A program made the position numbers and the translations under genes. A stretch of DNA of 43,479 bases, taken from assembly GCA_031266665.1 (NCBI GenBank), contig JAISAO010000027.1, positions 1 through 43,479 on the forward strand. The letters run 5' to 3'. Shown piece after piece: positions 22,996 through 32,471 of the stretch. The notes under the pieces were generated by a model. The model did no database searches, had not been told where the DNA came from, and saw only the letters and a program-made list of their open reading frames with translations. Within the stretch, counting starts at the first letter, position 1; every line of letters starts with the position of its first letter. This DNA is from Propionibacteriaceae bacterium. GTDB taxonomy: Bacteria > Actinomycetota > Actinomycetes > Propionibacteriales > Propionibacteriaceae.

Positions 22996-23790
22996 ATGGC
23001 CAACGACCGGGAGAAGCCAATCGGCATTTTCGACTCCGGCTTCGGCGGGCTGACCGTGGCCCGGGCAGTGGTGGACCAGTTGCCGGGGGAGGACATCATT
23101 TATTTGGGGGACACCGGCCACGCCCCCTACGGACCTCGCCCCATCGCCCAAGTCAGGCAATTCGCCTTGGCCCGGTTGGACGAGTTGGCGGCCCTGGGGG
23201 TGAAGGCCTTGGTGGTGGCCTGCAACTCGGCCTCGGCGGCGGTGCTGGCCGATGCCCGCGAGCGCTACGACCTGCCGCTGGTCGAGGTCATCCGGCCGGC
23301 CGCCCGCCGGGCCGTGCGGGCCACCCGCACAGGCCGCGTCGGCGTCATCTGCACCCAGGCCACGGCCACCTCCCGAGCCTATGACGACGCCGTCGAGGCG
23401 GTCACGGGCATCAGTTTGACGACGGCGGTCTGCCCCCGGTTGGTCGACTTCGTGGAGGCCGGGGTGACCAGCGGGGACGAACTGCTGGCCCAGGCCCGCG
23501 ACTACCTGGCCCCGATCCGGGCGGCCGACGTCGACACCCTCGTCCTGGGCTGCACCCACTACCCCCTGCTGACCGGCGTCATCGCCTATCTCCTGGGCGA
23601 TGAGGTGACGCTGGTCAGCTCGGCCGAGGAGTGCGCCAAACAGGTCTACGCCACCTTGCTGGGGGCCGACCTGCTCAACCCCGGGCCGCTCGGCCGGCGC
23701 CGCTTCCTGACCACCGGCGACCCCTCCCGCTTCGCCCGCATCGGCCAGCGCCTGGTGGGCGGCTTCCTGACCACGGCCGAGGCGGCCTAG
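22996..23790 (+). CDS. murI: Glutamate racemase
   Basis: 264 residues. It interconverts L- and D-glutamate for peptidoglycan synthesis in the cytosol. Typical blocks are present: [30 protein letters not shown], the first catalytic Cys in ACNSAS (76) and the second in GCTHYPLL (186). The length is normal. A short GC hairpin (GCCCGGCC-GATTG-GGCCGGGC, about 22964-22984) lies just before the start. Confidence 0.95.
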   Translation: MANDREKPIGIFDSGFGGLTVARAVVDQLPGEDIIYLGDTGHAPYGPRPIAQVRQFALARLDELAALGVKALVVACNSASAAVLADARERYDLPLVEVIRPAARRAVRATRTGRVGVICTQATATSRAYDDAVEAVTGISLTTAVCPRLVDFVEAGVTSGDELLAQARDYLAPIRAADVDTLVLGCTHYPLLTGVIAYLLGDEVTLVSSAEECAKQVYATLLGADLLNPGPLGRRRFLTTGDPSRFARIGQRLVGGFLTTAEAA

Positions 23791-23902
23791 GCCACTACCC
23801 GACCCACCATGTCGAAACGGCTATGACTTGGCCGAAACGGCCAGGAGAATCGCCGTTATCCAGCTATGGCCCGGCCGCCCCCGGCTGGAATGATCGCCTA
23901 TA

Positions 23903-23920
23903 GGGAACTAGGGGGTTCCC
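23903..23920. promoter_or_regulatory. Palindrome upstream of the 4-hydroxybutyrate cluster
   Basis: GGGAAC-TAGGGG-GTTCCC, 67 bases before the dehydratase start and 112 bases after murI. It is a possible operator for a regulator not encoded in the window. Confidence 0.35.
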
Positions 23921-23964
23921 AGGGCCTGTCCGATCAGCCAATCTCAAGAGTTGGGCGAGGCCCC

Positions 23965-23982
23965 ACCTACGAGGAGGTAGGT
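23965..23982 (+). promoter_or_regulatory. Small hairpin with the ribosome-binding site in its loop
   Basis: ACCTAC-GAGGAG-GTAGGT places the Shine-Dalgarno sequence GAGGAGGT of the dehydratase gene in the loop and right arm of a 6-bp stem, 4 bases before the start codon. It may affect translation of the first gene of the cluster. Confidence 0.4.
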
Positions 23983-23986
23983 CCAG

Positions 23987-25438
23987 ATGCCGCTTAAAAC
24001 CGGTGAGCAGTTCGTCGACAGTTTGCGCGCCTTGAAGCTGAGGGTCTACATGTTCGGCGAGAGGGTGGAGAACGTGGTGGACAACCCGATCTTGAGGCCC
24101 TCGCTCAACTCCATGAAGGCCACCTACGACTTGGCCCAAGACCCTCGGCAGGCCGAGCTGATGACAGTCGTCTCGCCCTACACCGGGCAGCGGGTCAACC
24201 GCTTCGCCCACATCCACCGCAGCGCCGCCGACCTGGTGTCCAAGGTCAGGATGCAGCGGCTGCTGGGCCAGACCACGGCGGCCTGCTTCCAGCGCTGCGT
24301 CGGCCTGGACGCCATCAACGCCGTCTTCTCGACCACCTGGGAGCTGGACCAGGCCAAGGGCACCCACTACCACCAGAACTTCCTGGACTACTTGAAATAC
24401 ATCCAGGAGAACGATCTGGTGATCGACGGGGCCATGACCGACCCCAAGGGCGATCGCGGCCTGCCGCCCTCGAAGCAGGCCGACCCCGACCTCTACCTGC
24501 GGGTGGTGGAGCGCCGTCCGGACGGCATCGTGGTGCGCGGGGCCAAGGCCCACCAGACCGGGGCCACCAACTCGCACGAGATGATCGTCATGCCGACCAT
24601 CAACATGACCGCCGCCGACGCCGACTGGGCCGTGGCCTGCGCCATCCCGATGGACGCCGAGGGCGTCTCGCTGATCATCGGCCGGCAGTCCTGCGACACC
24701 CGTAAGCTGGAGGACTCGCCGATGGACACCGGCAACCCGAACTTCGGCGGCATGGAGGCGCTGATCGTCTACGACGACGTCTTCGTGCCCAACGAGCGCG
24801 TCTTCCTGAACGGCGAATATGAGTTCGCCGGTATGTTGGTCGAGCGTTTCGCCGGCTACCACCGCCAGAGCTACGGCGGCTGCAAGACCGGTGTGGCCGA
24901 CGTCATCATCGGCGCCACCGCCCTGGCGGCCGACTACAACGGCGTGCCCCGGGCCTCCCACGTCAAGGACAAGTTGATCGAGATGGTCCACTTGAACGAG
25001 ACCCTGTGGGCCTGCGGCCTGGCCTGCTCCTACGAGGGCCGTCCCACCGCCTCGGGCAACTACCTGGTCGATCTGATGCTGGCCAACGTCTGCAAGCAGA
25101 ACGTCACCCGCTTCCCCTACGAGATCATCCGGCTGGCCAGCGACGTCGCCGGCGGCATGATGGTGACCACCCCGTCGGAGAAGGACTTCCGCCACCCCGA
25201 GCTGGGGCCGGTGGTGGACAAATACCTCAAGGGCGTGGCTTCGGTGGCGACCGAGGACCGGATCAAGATCATGCGTCTGATCGAGTGCATGTCCTTGGGC
25301 ACGGGCGCGGTCGGCTACCAGACGGAGTCGCTGCACGGCGCCGGCTCGCCCCAGGCGCAGCGCGTCATGATCGGCCGGCTGGCCAACCTGGAGGCCAAGA
25401 AAGCCTTGGCCAAGAAGATCGCCCGGATCGCGGACTGA
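23987..25438 (+). CDS. abfD: 4-hydroxybutyryl-CoA dehydratase / vinylacetyl-CoA isomerase
   Basis: 483 residues. It dehydrates 4-hydroxybutyryl-CoA to crotonyl-CoA by a ketyl-radical mechanism using FAD and one [4Fe-4S] cluster. The cluster ligands known from Clostridium aminobutyricum are conserved at nearly the same numbers: C100 and C104 in ACFQRC, then H292 and C299 in YHRQSYGGCK. The rest is collinear with the family, including WELDQAKGTHYHQNFLDYL and VRGAKAHQTGATNSHE. The enzyme is oxygen-sensitive in clostridia. It is followed by a NifU-like gene that may supply the cluster and by the CoA-transferase that makes its substrate. Confidence 0.95.
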   Translation: MPLKTGEQFVDSLRALKLRVYMFGERVENVVDNPILRPSLNSMKATYDLAQDPRQAELMTVVSPYTGQRVNRFAHIHRSAADLVSKVRMQRLLGQTTAACFQRCVGLDAINAVFSTTWELDQAKGTHYHQNFLDYLKYIQENDLVIDGAMTDPKGDRGLPPSKQADPDLYLRVVERRPDGIVVRGAKAHQTGATNSHEMIVMPTINMTAADADWAVACAIPMDAEGVSLIIGRQSCDTRKLEDSPMDTGNPNFGGMEALIVYDDVFVPNERVFLNGEYEFAGMLVERFAGYHRQSYGGCKTGVADVIIGATALAADYNGVPRASHVKDKLIEMVHLNETLWACGLACSYEGRPTASGNYLVDLMLANVCKQNVTRFPYEIIRLASDVAGGMMVTTPSEKDFRHPELGPVVDKYLKGVASVATEDRIKIMRLIECMSLGTGAVGYQTESLHGAGSPQAQRVMIGRLANLEAKKALAKKIARIAD

Positions 25439-25448
25439 GCTGACGGCC

Positions 25449-25814
25449 ATGCCCCAGCCGGTAGGCGACTTGGTGCTGGACCGGGTCGAAGCCCTCCTCG
25501 ACCAGCGCGTCCGTCCGCTGCTGCGGTCGCACGGCGGCGCCATCAGCGTGGTCGGCTTCGACCAAGGGGTGCTGTCGGTGCGACTGCGCGGGGAGTGCGC
25601 CGGCTGTCCGGCGGCCGACCTGTCCATGCGCTACCTGGTGCGCGACGAATTGCTGTCGGCGGTGGCCGAGGTGCGGCAGGTGGCCCTGGAGGGCGGGGTC
25701 AGCGACGAGTTGATCGACCAGGCCCGGGCACTGCTCCACTTGGCCCCGCGCCCAGGCCGCACCACCTGCCCGACGGCGCCGACCCCGGTGCCACTGACGG
25801 GCCTGGCCGCCTGA
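25449..25814 (+). CDS. NifU-like C-terminal-domain Fe-S scaffold protein
   Basis: 121 residues. The domain begins VLDRVEALLDQRVRPLLRSHGG and carries the CxxC iron-sulfur motif in GECAGCPAADLSM. NfuA/NifU-type domains build and hand over [4Fe-4S] clusters. Placed between abfD and the CoA-transferase gene, it is probably dedicated to maturation of the dehydratase; this is inference from position. The last 25 residues are a Pro/Thr-rich tail. Confidence 0.85.
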   Translation: MPQPVGDLVLDRVEALLDQRVRPLLRSHGGAISVVGFDQGVLSVRLRGECAGCPAADLSMRYLVRDELLSAVAEVRQVALEGGVSDELIDQARALLHLAPRPGRTTCPTAPTPVPLTGLAA

Positions 25815-25869
25815 GACCGACGATTGACGATTATAGACTGGCGACTTTAGACCGACGAAAGGATTGATT

Positions 25870-27174
25870 ATGGATTGGCGCTCCCACTACCGCGATCATC
25901 TGGTGACCGCCCAGCGGGCCGTGTCCCTGATCGAATCCGGCGACCGGGTGGTCGTCCACCACGCCTGCGCCGAGCCGACCGAGCTGATCGAGGCGATGGT
26001 GGCCCAGGCCGAGGCCTACCGCAACGTCGAGATCGTCCACATGGTGCCGATGGGCCGGGCGCCCTACTGCGCCCCGGGGATGGAGTCGCACTTCTGGCAC
26101 AACTCGCTGTTCAACGGCGGCCCCACCCGCCAGGCCATCGCCGAGGGCCGGGGCGACTTCACGCCGACCTTCTTCCACCAGATCCCCCGACTGCTGCGCG
26201 ACGGGCTGCCGGTCGATGTGGCCCTGCTCCACCTCTCACCGCCGGACGAGCACGGCTATTGCAGCCTGGGCGTGGCGGTCGACTACTCCCTGGCCGCCGC
26301 CCGCTGCGCCAAGAAGGTCATCGCCCAGGTCAACCCCAGGATGCCCCGGACGCTGGGCGACAGCTTCGTCCATGTCAACGATCTGGCGGCCATCGTCGAG
26401 GTGGATGAGCCCGTCATCGAGTTGCCGCCGCCCAATATCTCCCAGGTCGAGGCCGCCATCGGCCGGCATTGCGCCTCGTTGATCCACGACGGCGACTGCC
26501 TCCAACTGGGTATCGGCGCCATCCCGGACGCGGTGCTGCGCGAGTTGGGCGGGTTCAAGGACTTGGGCATCCACTCCGAGATGTTCTCCGACGGCGTGGT
26601 CGAGTTGTTCGAGCAAGGCGTCATCAGCAACGCCAAGAAGACTCTTCACAAAGGCCAGTTCGTGGCCACCTTCTTGATGGGCACGCGCCGGCTGTATGAC
26701 TTCGTGGACGACAACCCGATGGTCTGGATGGCGGGGGTGGACCAGGTCAACGACCCCAGGATAGTGGCCCAGAACGACAACCTGGTGTCGATCAACTCCT
26801 GTGTGCAAGTCGACTTGCAAGGCCAGGTGGTGTCGTCCTCGGCCGGGCTGCGCCAGATCTCCGGCATCGGCGGCCAGGCCGACTTCGTGCGCGGCGCGGC
26901 CATGAGCCCGGGCGGGCGGGCCATCATCGCCTGCCCCTCGACCGCCCGGGGCGGCCAAATCTCCAAGATCGTGCCCTTCATCGACCCCGGCTCAGCCGTC
27001 AGCACCATGCGTGAGGACGTGGAGCACATCGTCACCGAGCACGGTGTGGCCCGCCTTTGGGGCTTGACCCTGAGGCAACGCGCCGAAGCCCTCATCGCCA
27101 TCGCCCACCCCGACTTCCGCGACCAACTCGAGGCTGAGTATGGGCGCCGCTACACCAGCAATCGTCATTATTAG
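25870..27174 (+). CDS. abfT: 4-hydroxybutyrate CoA-transferase
   Basis: 434 residues; ATG at 25870 with AAAGGA upstream, preferred over a TTG two codons earlier. It moves CoA from acetyl-CoA (or butyryl-CoA) to 4-hydroxybutyrate. The catalytic Glu is in GIHSEMFSDG (E237). Other family blocks are NGGPTRQAIAEGRGDFTPTF and GIGGQADFVRGA. The 55-bp gap before it is AT-richer and includes TTGACG, a weak promoter candidate. Together with abfD it activates and dehydrates 4-hydroxybutyrate, as in clostridial 4-aminobutyrate or succinate fermentation. Confidence 0.93.
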   Translation: MDWRSHYRDHLVTAQRAVSLIESGDRVVVHHACAEPTELIEAMVAQAEAYRNVEIVHMVPMGRAPYCAPGMESHFWHNSLFNGGPTRQAIAEGRGDFTPTFFHQIPRLLRDGLPVDVALLHLSPPDEHGYCSLGVAVDYSLAAARCAKKVIAQVNPRMPRTLGDSFVHVNDLAAIVEVDEPVIELPPPNISQVEAAIGRHCASLIHDGDCLQLGIGAIPDAVLRELGGFKDLGIHSEMFSDGVVELFEQGVISNAKKTLHKGQFVATFLMGTRRLYDFVDDNPMVWMAGVDQVNDPRIVAQNDNLVSINSCVQVDLQGQVVSSSAGLRQISGIGGQADFVRGAAMSPGGRAIIACPSTARGGQISKIVPFIDPGSAVSTMREDVEHIVTEHGVARLWGLTLRQRAEALIAIAHPDFRDQLEAEYGRRYTSNRHY

Positions 27175-27189
27175 CTGAAAGGAATCATT

Positions 27190-28155
27190 ATGACGGCCAG
27201 CGAAATCGTCCAGCCGTTCCTGGACCAACCATGGCTCGACTACACCGCTGACGAGCCCTCCGACTACGCGGTCAACGTCGGCCTGCCGGGGGCGTTGCAG
27301 CGCTCCAAGGAGTATCCGATGGTCCCCGGCGTCACCTTGGACTTCATGGATGACGCCGTCCATCCGGGCGAGATTCAACAGGACATCGTGGTCCCGGCCA
27401 GCGGGCAGAACCTATTCCACTACCGCGACGCCCAACCCGAGCACCCCGACGACCCCAGGCTGATCTACTACGTCCACGGCGGCGGCTTCATGCGCGGCAA
27501 CGCCCACTACTGCCGCTCGATGGGCCTGTGGATCTTGCGCCAGACCGGACTGCCGGTCTACTCCACCGAGTACCGCTTGGCCCCGGACAACAAGTGGCCG
27601 GCCAACTTGGACGACGTGGAGGCGGCCTGGAACTATCTGACCGACGACCTGGGGACCGACCCGGCGAACATCATTTTGATGGGCGACTCGGCCGGCGGCA
27701 CCTTGGGCGGCGCCCTGGGCATGAGGCTGAAGCGGCTGGGCCGCCGGCTGCCCGGGCGGATGGTCTTCTTGTCGCCGGCCCTGGACTTCACCTTGACCCT
27801 GCCGGCGCACCAGGCCAACGCCTTCACCGACCCGTTGTTCTACGGCGGCCTGCCCAAGGAGTCGGTCGAGGTGTGGTCGTCCTTCGACCATGTGATGGAC
27901 CCCGAGATGTCGCCCCTGCGGGGTGACTGGACCGGCTTCCCGCCGGTCTACTTCGCGGCCGGCGAGTCCGAGGTCCTGCTGTCCGACTCCTTGGAGAGCG
28001 CCCAGAAGGCCCACGACCAGGGCGTGGCGGTCACCTGCCACGTCTTCCACGGCCTGTGGCACGACTGGGTGACGAACGACTACGACATCCCGGAGTCGGC
28101 CGTGGTCGGGGCCGACATCCGGCGTTTCATCGGCCTGCCTCGTACCGGCGACTGA
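27190..28155 (+). CDS. Alpha/beta hydrolase, hormone-sensitive-lipase-like
   Basis: 321 residues with ribosome-binding site GAAAGGAA. The oxyanion motif VHGGGF, the nucleophile elbow GDSAGG and a C-terminal catalytic His in FHGLWHDW define the HSL esterase group. The acid residue is likely in the segment after YFAAGESEVLLSDS. Its substrate is unknown. In this cluster it could hydrolyse a 4-hydroxybutyrate ester, gamma-butyrolactone or poly-4-hydroxybutyrate oligomer to feed the pathway; this is inference only. Confidence 0.85.
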   Translation: MTASEIVQPFLDQPWLDYTADEPSDYAVNVGLPGALQRSKEYPMVPGVTLDFMDDAVHPGEIQQDIVVPASGQNLFHYRDAQPEHPDDPRLIYYVHGGGFMRGNAHYCRSMGLWILRQTGLPVYSTEYRLAPDNKWPANLDDVEAAWNYLTDDLGTDPANIILMGDSAGGTLGGALGMRLKRLGRRLPGRMVFLSPALDFTLTLPAHQANAFTDPLFYGGLPKESVEVWSSFDHVMDPEMSPLRGDWTGFPPVYFAAGESEVLLSDSLESAQKAHDQGVAVTCHVFHGLWHDWVTNDYDIPESAVVGADIRRFIGLPRTGD

Positions 28156-28271
28156 GCCCGCCGCCCGCCCCAGATCCGCCACACCCCGCCTCGGATCCGC
28201 CACACTAGAAACAGAAAACAACTATTCGCCCCGCCGGCCGGTCCGGCGTTGAATGGAGAGTGAAACAGTCC

Positions 28272-29414
28272 ATGCCGTTCCAATTGACAGACGAACAACT
28301 GCTGACGCGGGATGCCGTGCGCCAGTTCGCCGAGGCCGAGATCGCCCCGATCGCGGCTGAGATCGACCGCGACCACCGGCCCCCGCTGGAGTCCATCCCC
28401 AAACTGGCCGAGCTGGGATTGCTCGGCCTGGTCATCCCTGAGGAGTACGGCGGCACCGGCGCCGACTCGGTCAGCTTCGCCATCGCCATCGAGGAGCTGT
28501 CGCGGGTCTGCGGCACCCACGGCGTGCTGGTCGAGGCCCACTCGTCGCTGTGCACCTGGCCCATCGTCCACCACGGCAACGCCGAGCAGAAACAGAAATA
28601 TCTGCCCGCCCTGGCCAGCGGCGAGGCCATCGGCGCCTTCGGCCTGACCGAGCCGGGGGCCGGCTCGGACGCCGCCCACACCGCCACCACGGCGCAACGC
28701 GACGGCGACGACTTCGTGCTCAACGGCCAGAAGATCTTCATCACCAATGGCGGTTTCGCCAAGACCTTCGTCGTCATCGCCCGTAGCCTGCTCGACGTCC
28801 CCGGTGTCAAAGGCCTGTCGGCCTTCATCGTGGAGCGCGACACGCCAGGCTTCCAGGTCCTGGAGCCGGAGCGGAAGATGGGCATCCGGGGATCGTCCAC
28901 CACCCCGCTGGCTTTTAGCGACTGCCGGGTGCCGGCGGCCAACCTGCTGGGACGCGAGGGCGAGGGCTTCAAGATCGCCATGCAGACCCTGGACGGCGGT
29001 CGCACCGGCATCGCCGCCCAGGCCGTCGGCATCGCCCAGGGGGCCTTCGAGGCGGCCTGCGCCTACGCCAAGGAGCGCGTCCAGTTCGGCCAGCCGATCG
29101 CCGCTCTGCAGGCCATCCAGTGGATGATCGCCGACATGGCGGTCGATCTGGAGGCCGGCCGGGCGCTGGTCTACCAGGCGGCCGACCTGGAGTCCCGCCA
29201 AGAGCCCCACAGCCAGGCCTCCGCCATGGCCAAGCTGTTCTGCGGCGAGATGGCCACCCGGGTGACGGGCAAGGCCATCCAGATCCACGGCGGCGTCGGC
29301 TACACCGAGGCCTACCCGGTGGAGCGGATGTACCGCGACGCCAAGATCACCGAGATCTATGAGGGCACCTCCGAGATCCAGCGGCTGGTCATCGCCCGCC
29401 AATATCTCCGCTGA
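28272..29414 (+). CDS. Acyl-CoA dehydrogenase, short-chain (butyryl-CoA-dehydrogenase-like)
   Basis: 380 residues from the ATG at 28272; a GTG at 28260 is in frame but too close to GGAG. It starts PFQLTDEQLLTRDAVRQFAE and has the FAD/substrate loop FGLTEPGAGSDA, the FITNGG motif and the catalytic base Glu in IYEGTSEIQRL, all typical of short-chain enzymes. It would reduce crotonyl-CoA to butyryl-CoA, or run in reverse, exchanging electrons with the ETF encoded next. The 115-bp gap before it contains the repeated unit GATCCGCCACAC. Confidence 0.93.
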   Translation: MPFQLTDEQLLTRDAVRQFAEAEIAPIAAEIDRDHRPPLESIPKLAELGLLGLVIPEEYGGTGADSVSFAIAIEELSRVCGTHGVLVEAHSSLCTWPIVHHGNAEQKQKYLPALASGEAIGAFGLTEPGAGSDAAHTATTAQRDGDDFVLNGQKIFITNGGFAKTFVVIARSLLDVPGVKGLSAFIVERDTPGFQVLEPERKMGIRGSSTTPLAFSDCRVPAANLLGREGEGFKIAMQTLDGGRTGIAAQAVGIAQGAFEAACAYAKERVQFGQPIAALQAIQWMIADMAVDLEAGRALVYQAADLESRQEPHSQASAMAKLFCGEMATRVTGKAIQIHGGVGYTEAYPVERMYRDAKITEIYEGTSEIQRLVIARQYLR

Positions 29415-29477
29415 GCCGGCCTTGAACAGCGCCGGCGCCGCAGCCCACCCGACCCACGGAACCCACAGGGAGGTTCG

Positions 29478-30278
29478 ATGAACATAGTGAACATAGTGGT
29501 GGCGTACAAATACGCCCCCGACCCGCAAGAGGCGACGGTCTCCAGCGACGGCACGGTCGACTTCAGCCGGGCCAAGGCGGTGGTCAGCGACTACGACGCG
29601 GTCGCCATCGGCTACGGCCGCCGGTTGGCCACCGCCTGCGGCGCGACCCTGGTGGGCGTCTGCGTGGGCGGACCCCAGTCGGCCAAACCGGTCGCCACCA
29701 AGGCCGCCCTGTCGCGCGGCCTGGACCGGGTCGTGGTGGTGGCCGACGACGAGTTGGAGACCGCCGGCTCGACCCGGACGGCGCAGGCCATCGCGGCCGT
29801 CGTTAGTCAATTGGGCGATGTCGCCTTGGTCTTGGCGGGCGACTCGTCGATGGACGTGGCCGCCCGGATGACGCCGTCGGTCTTGGCCGGCCTGCTGGGC
29901 TGGCCGATGCTGTCGGACGTCGAGACGGTCGCCTTGGCCGACGGCTCGGCCGCGCTGGAGCGGCTGACGCCCCAGGGCGTGCAATCGATCACGGTGGCTC
30001 TGCCGGCGGTGGTCTCGTTGACCAGCGAGGCCTGGCCGGTGAAGCCGCCCGGCATGAAAGACCTGCTGGCGGCCGGCAAGAAGCCGGTCGAGATCAAGTC
30101 CGTGGCCGACTTGGGCCTGACCCTGGCCGATGAGGGCACGGTTGTGTCCCGGGCCAAGTTGGGCGGCTCGGCCCGTCTCGGCGTCGTCATCGACACGTCC
30201 GACCCGGCGGCGGCGGCCGCCACCCTGGTCGAAGCGCTGCGCGCCGCCGGCGCGCTGTCCGAAGGAGGACTGGCATGA
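29478..30278 (+). CDS. fixA: Electron transfer flavoprotein beta subunit (FixA/EtfB)
   Basis: 266 residues, following GGGAGG. It shows the AMP/FAD-binding pattern of EtfB (SDYDAVAIGYGRRLATACGA, GVCVGG, LVLAGDSSMD). The start carries a 9-bp duplication AACATAGTG giving MNIVNIVV. It forms the ETF with the next gene (4-base overlap). FixC and FixX follow, so this is a FixABCX-type set rather than a simple EtfAB. Confidence 0.9.
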   Translation: MNIVNIVVAYKYAPDPQEATVSSDGTVDFSRAKAVVSDYDAVAIGYGRRLATACGATLVGVCVGGPQSAKPVATKAALSRGLDRVVVVADDELETAGSTRTAQAIAAVVSQLGDVALVLAGDSSMDVAARMTPSVLAGLLGWPMLSDVETVALADGSAALERLTPQGVQSITVALPAVVSLTSEAWPVKPPGMKDLLAAGKKPVEIKSVADLGLTLADEGTVVSRAKLGGSARLGVVIDTSDPAAAAATLVEALRAAGALSEGGLA

Positions 30279-31162
30279 GCACATATGTCTTGGTGGCCGG
30301 CGACCCCGGCGTGGCGGCCCTGGTCGAGGCGGCGGTCGAACTGGGCGCCCCGGTGACGGCTGTCGTCGTCGGCGATGAGTCGCTGGCCCGGGCGGCGGCC
30401 GCGCCCGGCGTCGACCGGGTGGTCTGGCTGGGCGCGGTGGGCGACCACGCCGTGGAGGCCTTCGCCGCCGCCGTCGCCCAGCAGGTGGCGGCCGATCCGG
30501 GAGTGGTCCTGGCCGGGCGCAAAGCCGGCGAGCGGGCGCTGCTGGGCGCGGTGGCCGCGACTTTGGCGGCCCCGGTGGTGACGGCGCCGCTGAAGATCGC
30601 CGCCCAACAGGTGACGCGGTCCGTGGCCGGCGGCCTGGCGACGGAGACCCGGAGTTACGCCGGGCCGGTCGCCATCGTGCTGGACGGCGGCGCCCCGCTG
30701 GCCGGCGGCGGACCGGCCGCGGTCGAGCCGGTGGCCGCCCAACCGGCCGCCGTCACCGTCACCGGCCTGCGCCCCAACCCGGCGCCGCCGGCCGACCTGG
30801 GCTCGGCCGAGCGGGTGGTGGCCGTGGGCCGGGGGCTGAAGGCCAAGCAGGACCTGCCCATCATCGAGGCCCTGGCCGCCGCCCTCAAAGCCGAGCTGGC
30901 CTGCTCTAGGCCGGTGGCCGAGGGTTTGGACTGGGTGGCCCGGGACCGTTACGTCGGCGTCTCCGGCCAGCAGATCTCGCCTCGGCTCTACCTGGCGGTG
31001 GGCATCTCCGGCCAGTTGCAGCACATGGGCGGCTGTCGCGGCTCGGACTTGATCGTGGCCATCAACAATGATCCCGAGGCCCCCATCGTGGCCCAGTCCG
31101 ACTATGTCCTGACCGGCGACCTCTACGCCCTGGCGCCGGCCCTGACGGCCGCCCTGGCCTGA
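30275..31162 (+). CDS. fixB: Electron transfer flavoprotein alpha subunit (FixB/EtfA)
   Basis: 295 residues. The C-terminal FAD domain is conserved: VVAVGRGLKAKQDLPIIEAL, GQQISPRLYLAVGISGQLQHM, VAINNDPEAPIVAQSDYVLTGDL. The N-terminal domain is short and lacks an extra ferredoxin domain. It works as the alpha partner of the preceding subunit and carries the FAD that feeds FixC or the dehydrogenase. Confidence 0.92.
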   Translation: MSTYVLVAGDPGVAALVEAAVELGAPVTAVVVGDESLARAAAAPGVDRVVWLGAVGDHAVEAFAAAVAQQVAADPGVVLAGRKAGERALLGAVAATLAAPVVTAPLKIAAQQVTRSVAGGLATETRSYAGPVAIVLDGGAPLAGGGPAAVEPVAAQPAAVTVTGLRPNPAPPADLGSAERVVAVGRGLKAKQDLPIIEALAAALKAELACSRPVAEGLDWVARDRYVGVSGQQISPRLYLAVGISGQLQHMGGCRGSDLIVAINNDPEAPIVAQSDYVLTGDLYALAPALTAALA

Positions 31163-31172
31163 GGGGGCGGCC

Positions 31173-32471
31173 ATGAGCGAGGACCAGTTCGACTTCGACG
31201 TCACGGTGGTCGGGGCCGGTGTGGCCGGTGCCGTCACCGCCTACCTACTGGCCCAGAAGGGCCTGTCGGTGGCGCTGATCGACCGGGGTGAGACCCCCGG
31301 CTCGAAGAACCTGTCCGGCGGCGTCTTGTACTGCCGCTCGATGACGACGGTGTTCCCGGACTTCTTCGACCAGGCGCCCTACGAGCGGCGCATCTCCCGC
31401 AACCAACTGGTCTTCATGACGCCCGAGTCGTCGGTCGCCCTGGACTACGCCGACGAGCGGCTGCACCGAGGCGGCACGGCGGTGACGGTGCTGCGGGCCA
31501 AGCTGGACGCCTGGCTGGCCGAGCGCTGCGAGGAGGCCGGCGTCATGGTCATGCCCGGCACCCGGGTCGACGGGCTGCGGATCGACCAGGGCCGAGTGGT
31601 CGGCGTCAGGGCGGGCGAGGACGAGCTGAATTGCCGGGTGGTGGTGGCCGCCGACGGCGTCAACTCTTTCCTCTGCCGCGATGCCGGCCTGCGCCCCAAG
31701 CCGGCGTCGAACCAGCTGGCGCTGGGCGTCAAAGCCGTCGTCAAACTGCCGGACGGCCAGTTGGAGTCCCGCTTCGGCCTGGCCCCGGACCACGGCGCGG
31801 CCTTGGCCCTGGTGGGGGACTGCACCCAAGGCGTCGGCGGCGGCGGCTTCCTCTACACCAACCGGGATAGTTGCTCGGTCGGCCTGGTGCTGCGCCTGGA
31901 CGACCTGGTGCGCCAGGGGTTGCGCTCGGTCGACCTCTTCGACCACCTGCTGGCCCATCCGCTGCTGGAGCGCTATCTGGCCGACGGCCAACTGGTCGAG
32001 TACGGCTGCCATCTGGTGGCCGAGGGCGGCCGGGCCATGCGCGGCCAGATCGTCCACAACGGCCTGGTCGTGGTGGGCGACGCCGCCGGCCTGACCATCA
32101 ACACCGGTTTCACGGTTCGGGGCATGGACCTGGCCGTCGGCTCGGCCATCGCCGCCGCCGAGGCGGTGGCCGCCGCCATCGCCGCCGACGATGTCTCGGC
32201 CGCCGGTCTGGCCCCCTACGAGACGGCCCTGGACCAGTCCTACGTCGGCCAAGACATGCGCACCTTCGCCAAGGCGCCGCATTTCATGGAGGGCGACCGG
32301 CTGTACCACGACTACGGCCCGCTGCTGGCCGACATCTTGTTCCAGATCTATCACCTAGACACGTCGCCCCGTCACCGCCTGATGAAAGTCGCCCGCTCGG
32401 CCTTGAAAGCCTCGCCCCTGCGACTGACCCAACTGGCGCGCGACGGCTGGGAGGGGGTGCGGGCGCTATGA
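31173..32471 (+). CDS. fixC: FixC, ETF:quinone-oxidoreductase-like flavoprotein
   Basis: 432 residues. FAD-binding GAGVAGAVTAYLLAQKG and family blocks ETPGSKNLSGGVLY and GLVVVGDAAGLTINTGFTVRGMDLA identify FixC. It shuttles ETF electrons to quinone at the membrane and, in FixABCX complexes, works with FixX. A 4-base overlap joins it to fixX. Confidence 0.93.
   Translation: MSEDQFDFDVTVVGAGVAGAVTAYLLAQKGLSVALIDRGETPGSKNLSGGVLYCRSMTTVFPDFFDQAPYERRISRNQLVFMTPESSVALDYADERLHRGGTAVTVLRAKLDAWLAERCEEAGVMVMPGTRVDGLRIDQGRVVGVRAGEDELNCRVVVAADGVNSFLCRDAGLRPKPASNQLALGVKAVVKLPDGQLESRFGLAPDHGAALALVGDCTQGVGGGGFLYTNRDSCSVGLVLRLDDLVRQGLRSVDLFDHLLAHPLLERYLADGQLVEYGCHLVAEGGRAMRGQIVHNGLVVVGDAAGLTINTGFTVRGMDLAVGSAIAAAEAVAAAIAADDVSAAGLAPYETALDQSYVGQDMRTFAKAPHFMEGDRLYHDYGPLLADILFQIYHLDTSPRHRLMKVARSALKASPLRLTQLARDGWEGVRAL

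Noticed and set aside
23823..23903. A 26-codon open frame before the dehydratase that could be a leader peptide
   Set aside because: No ribosome-binding site, no run of regulatory codons and no attached attenuator structure.
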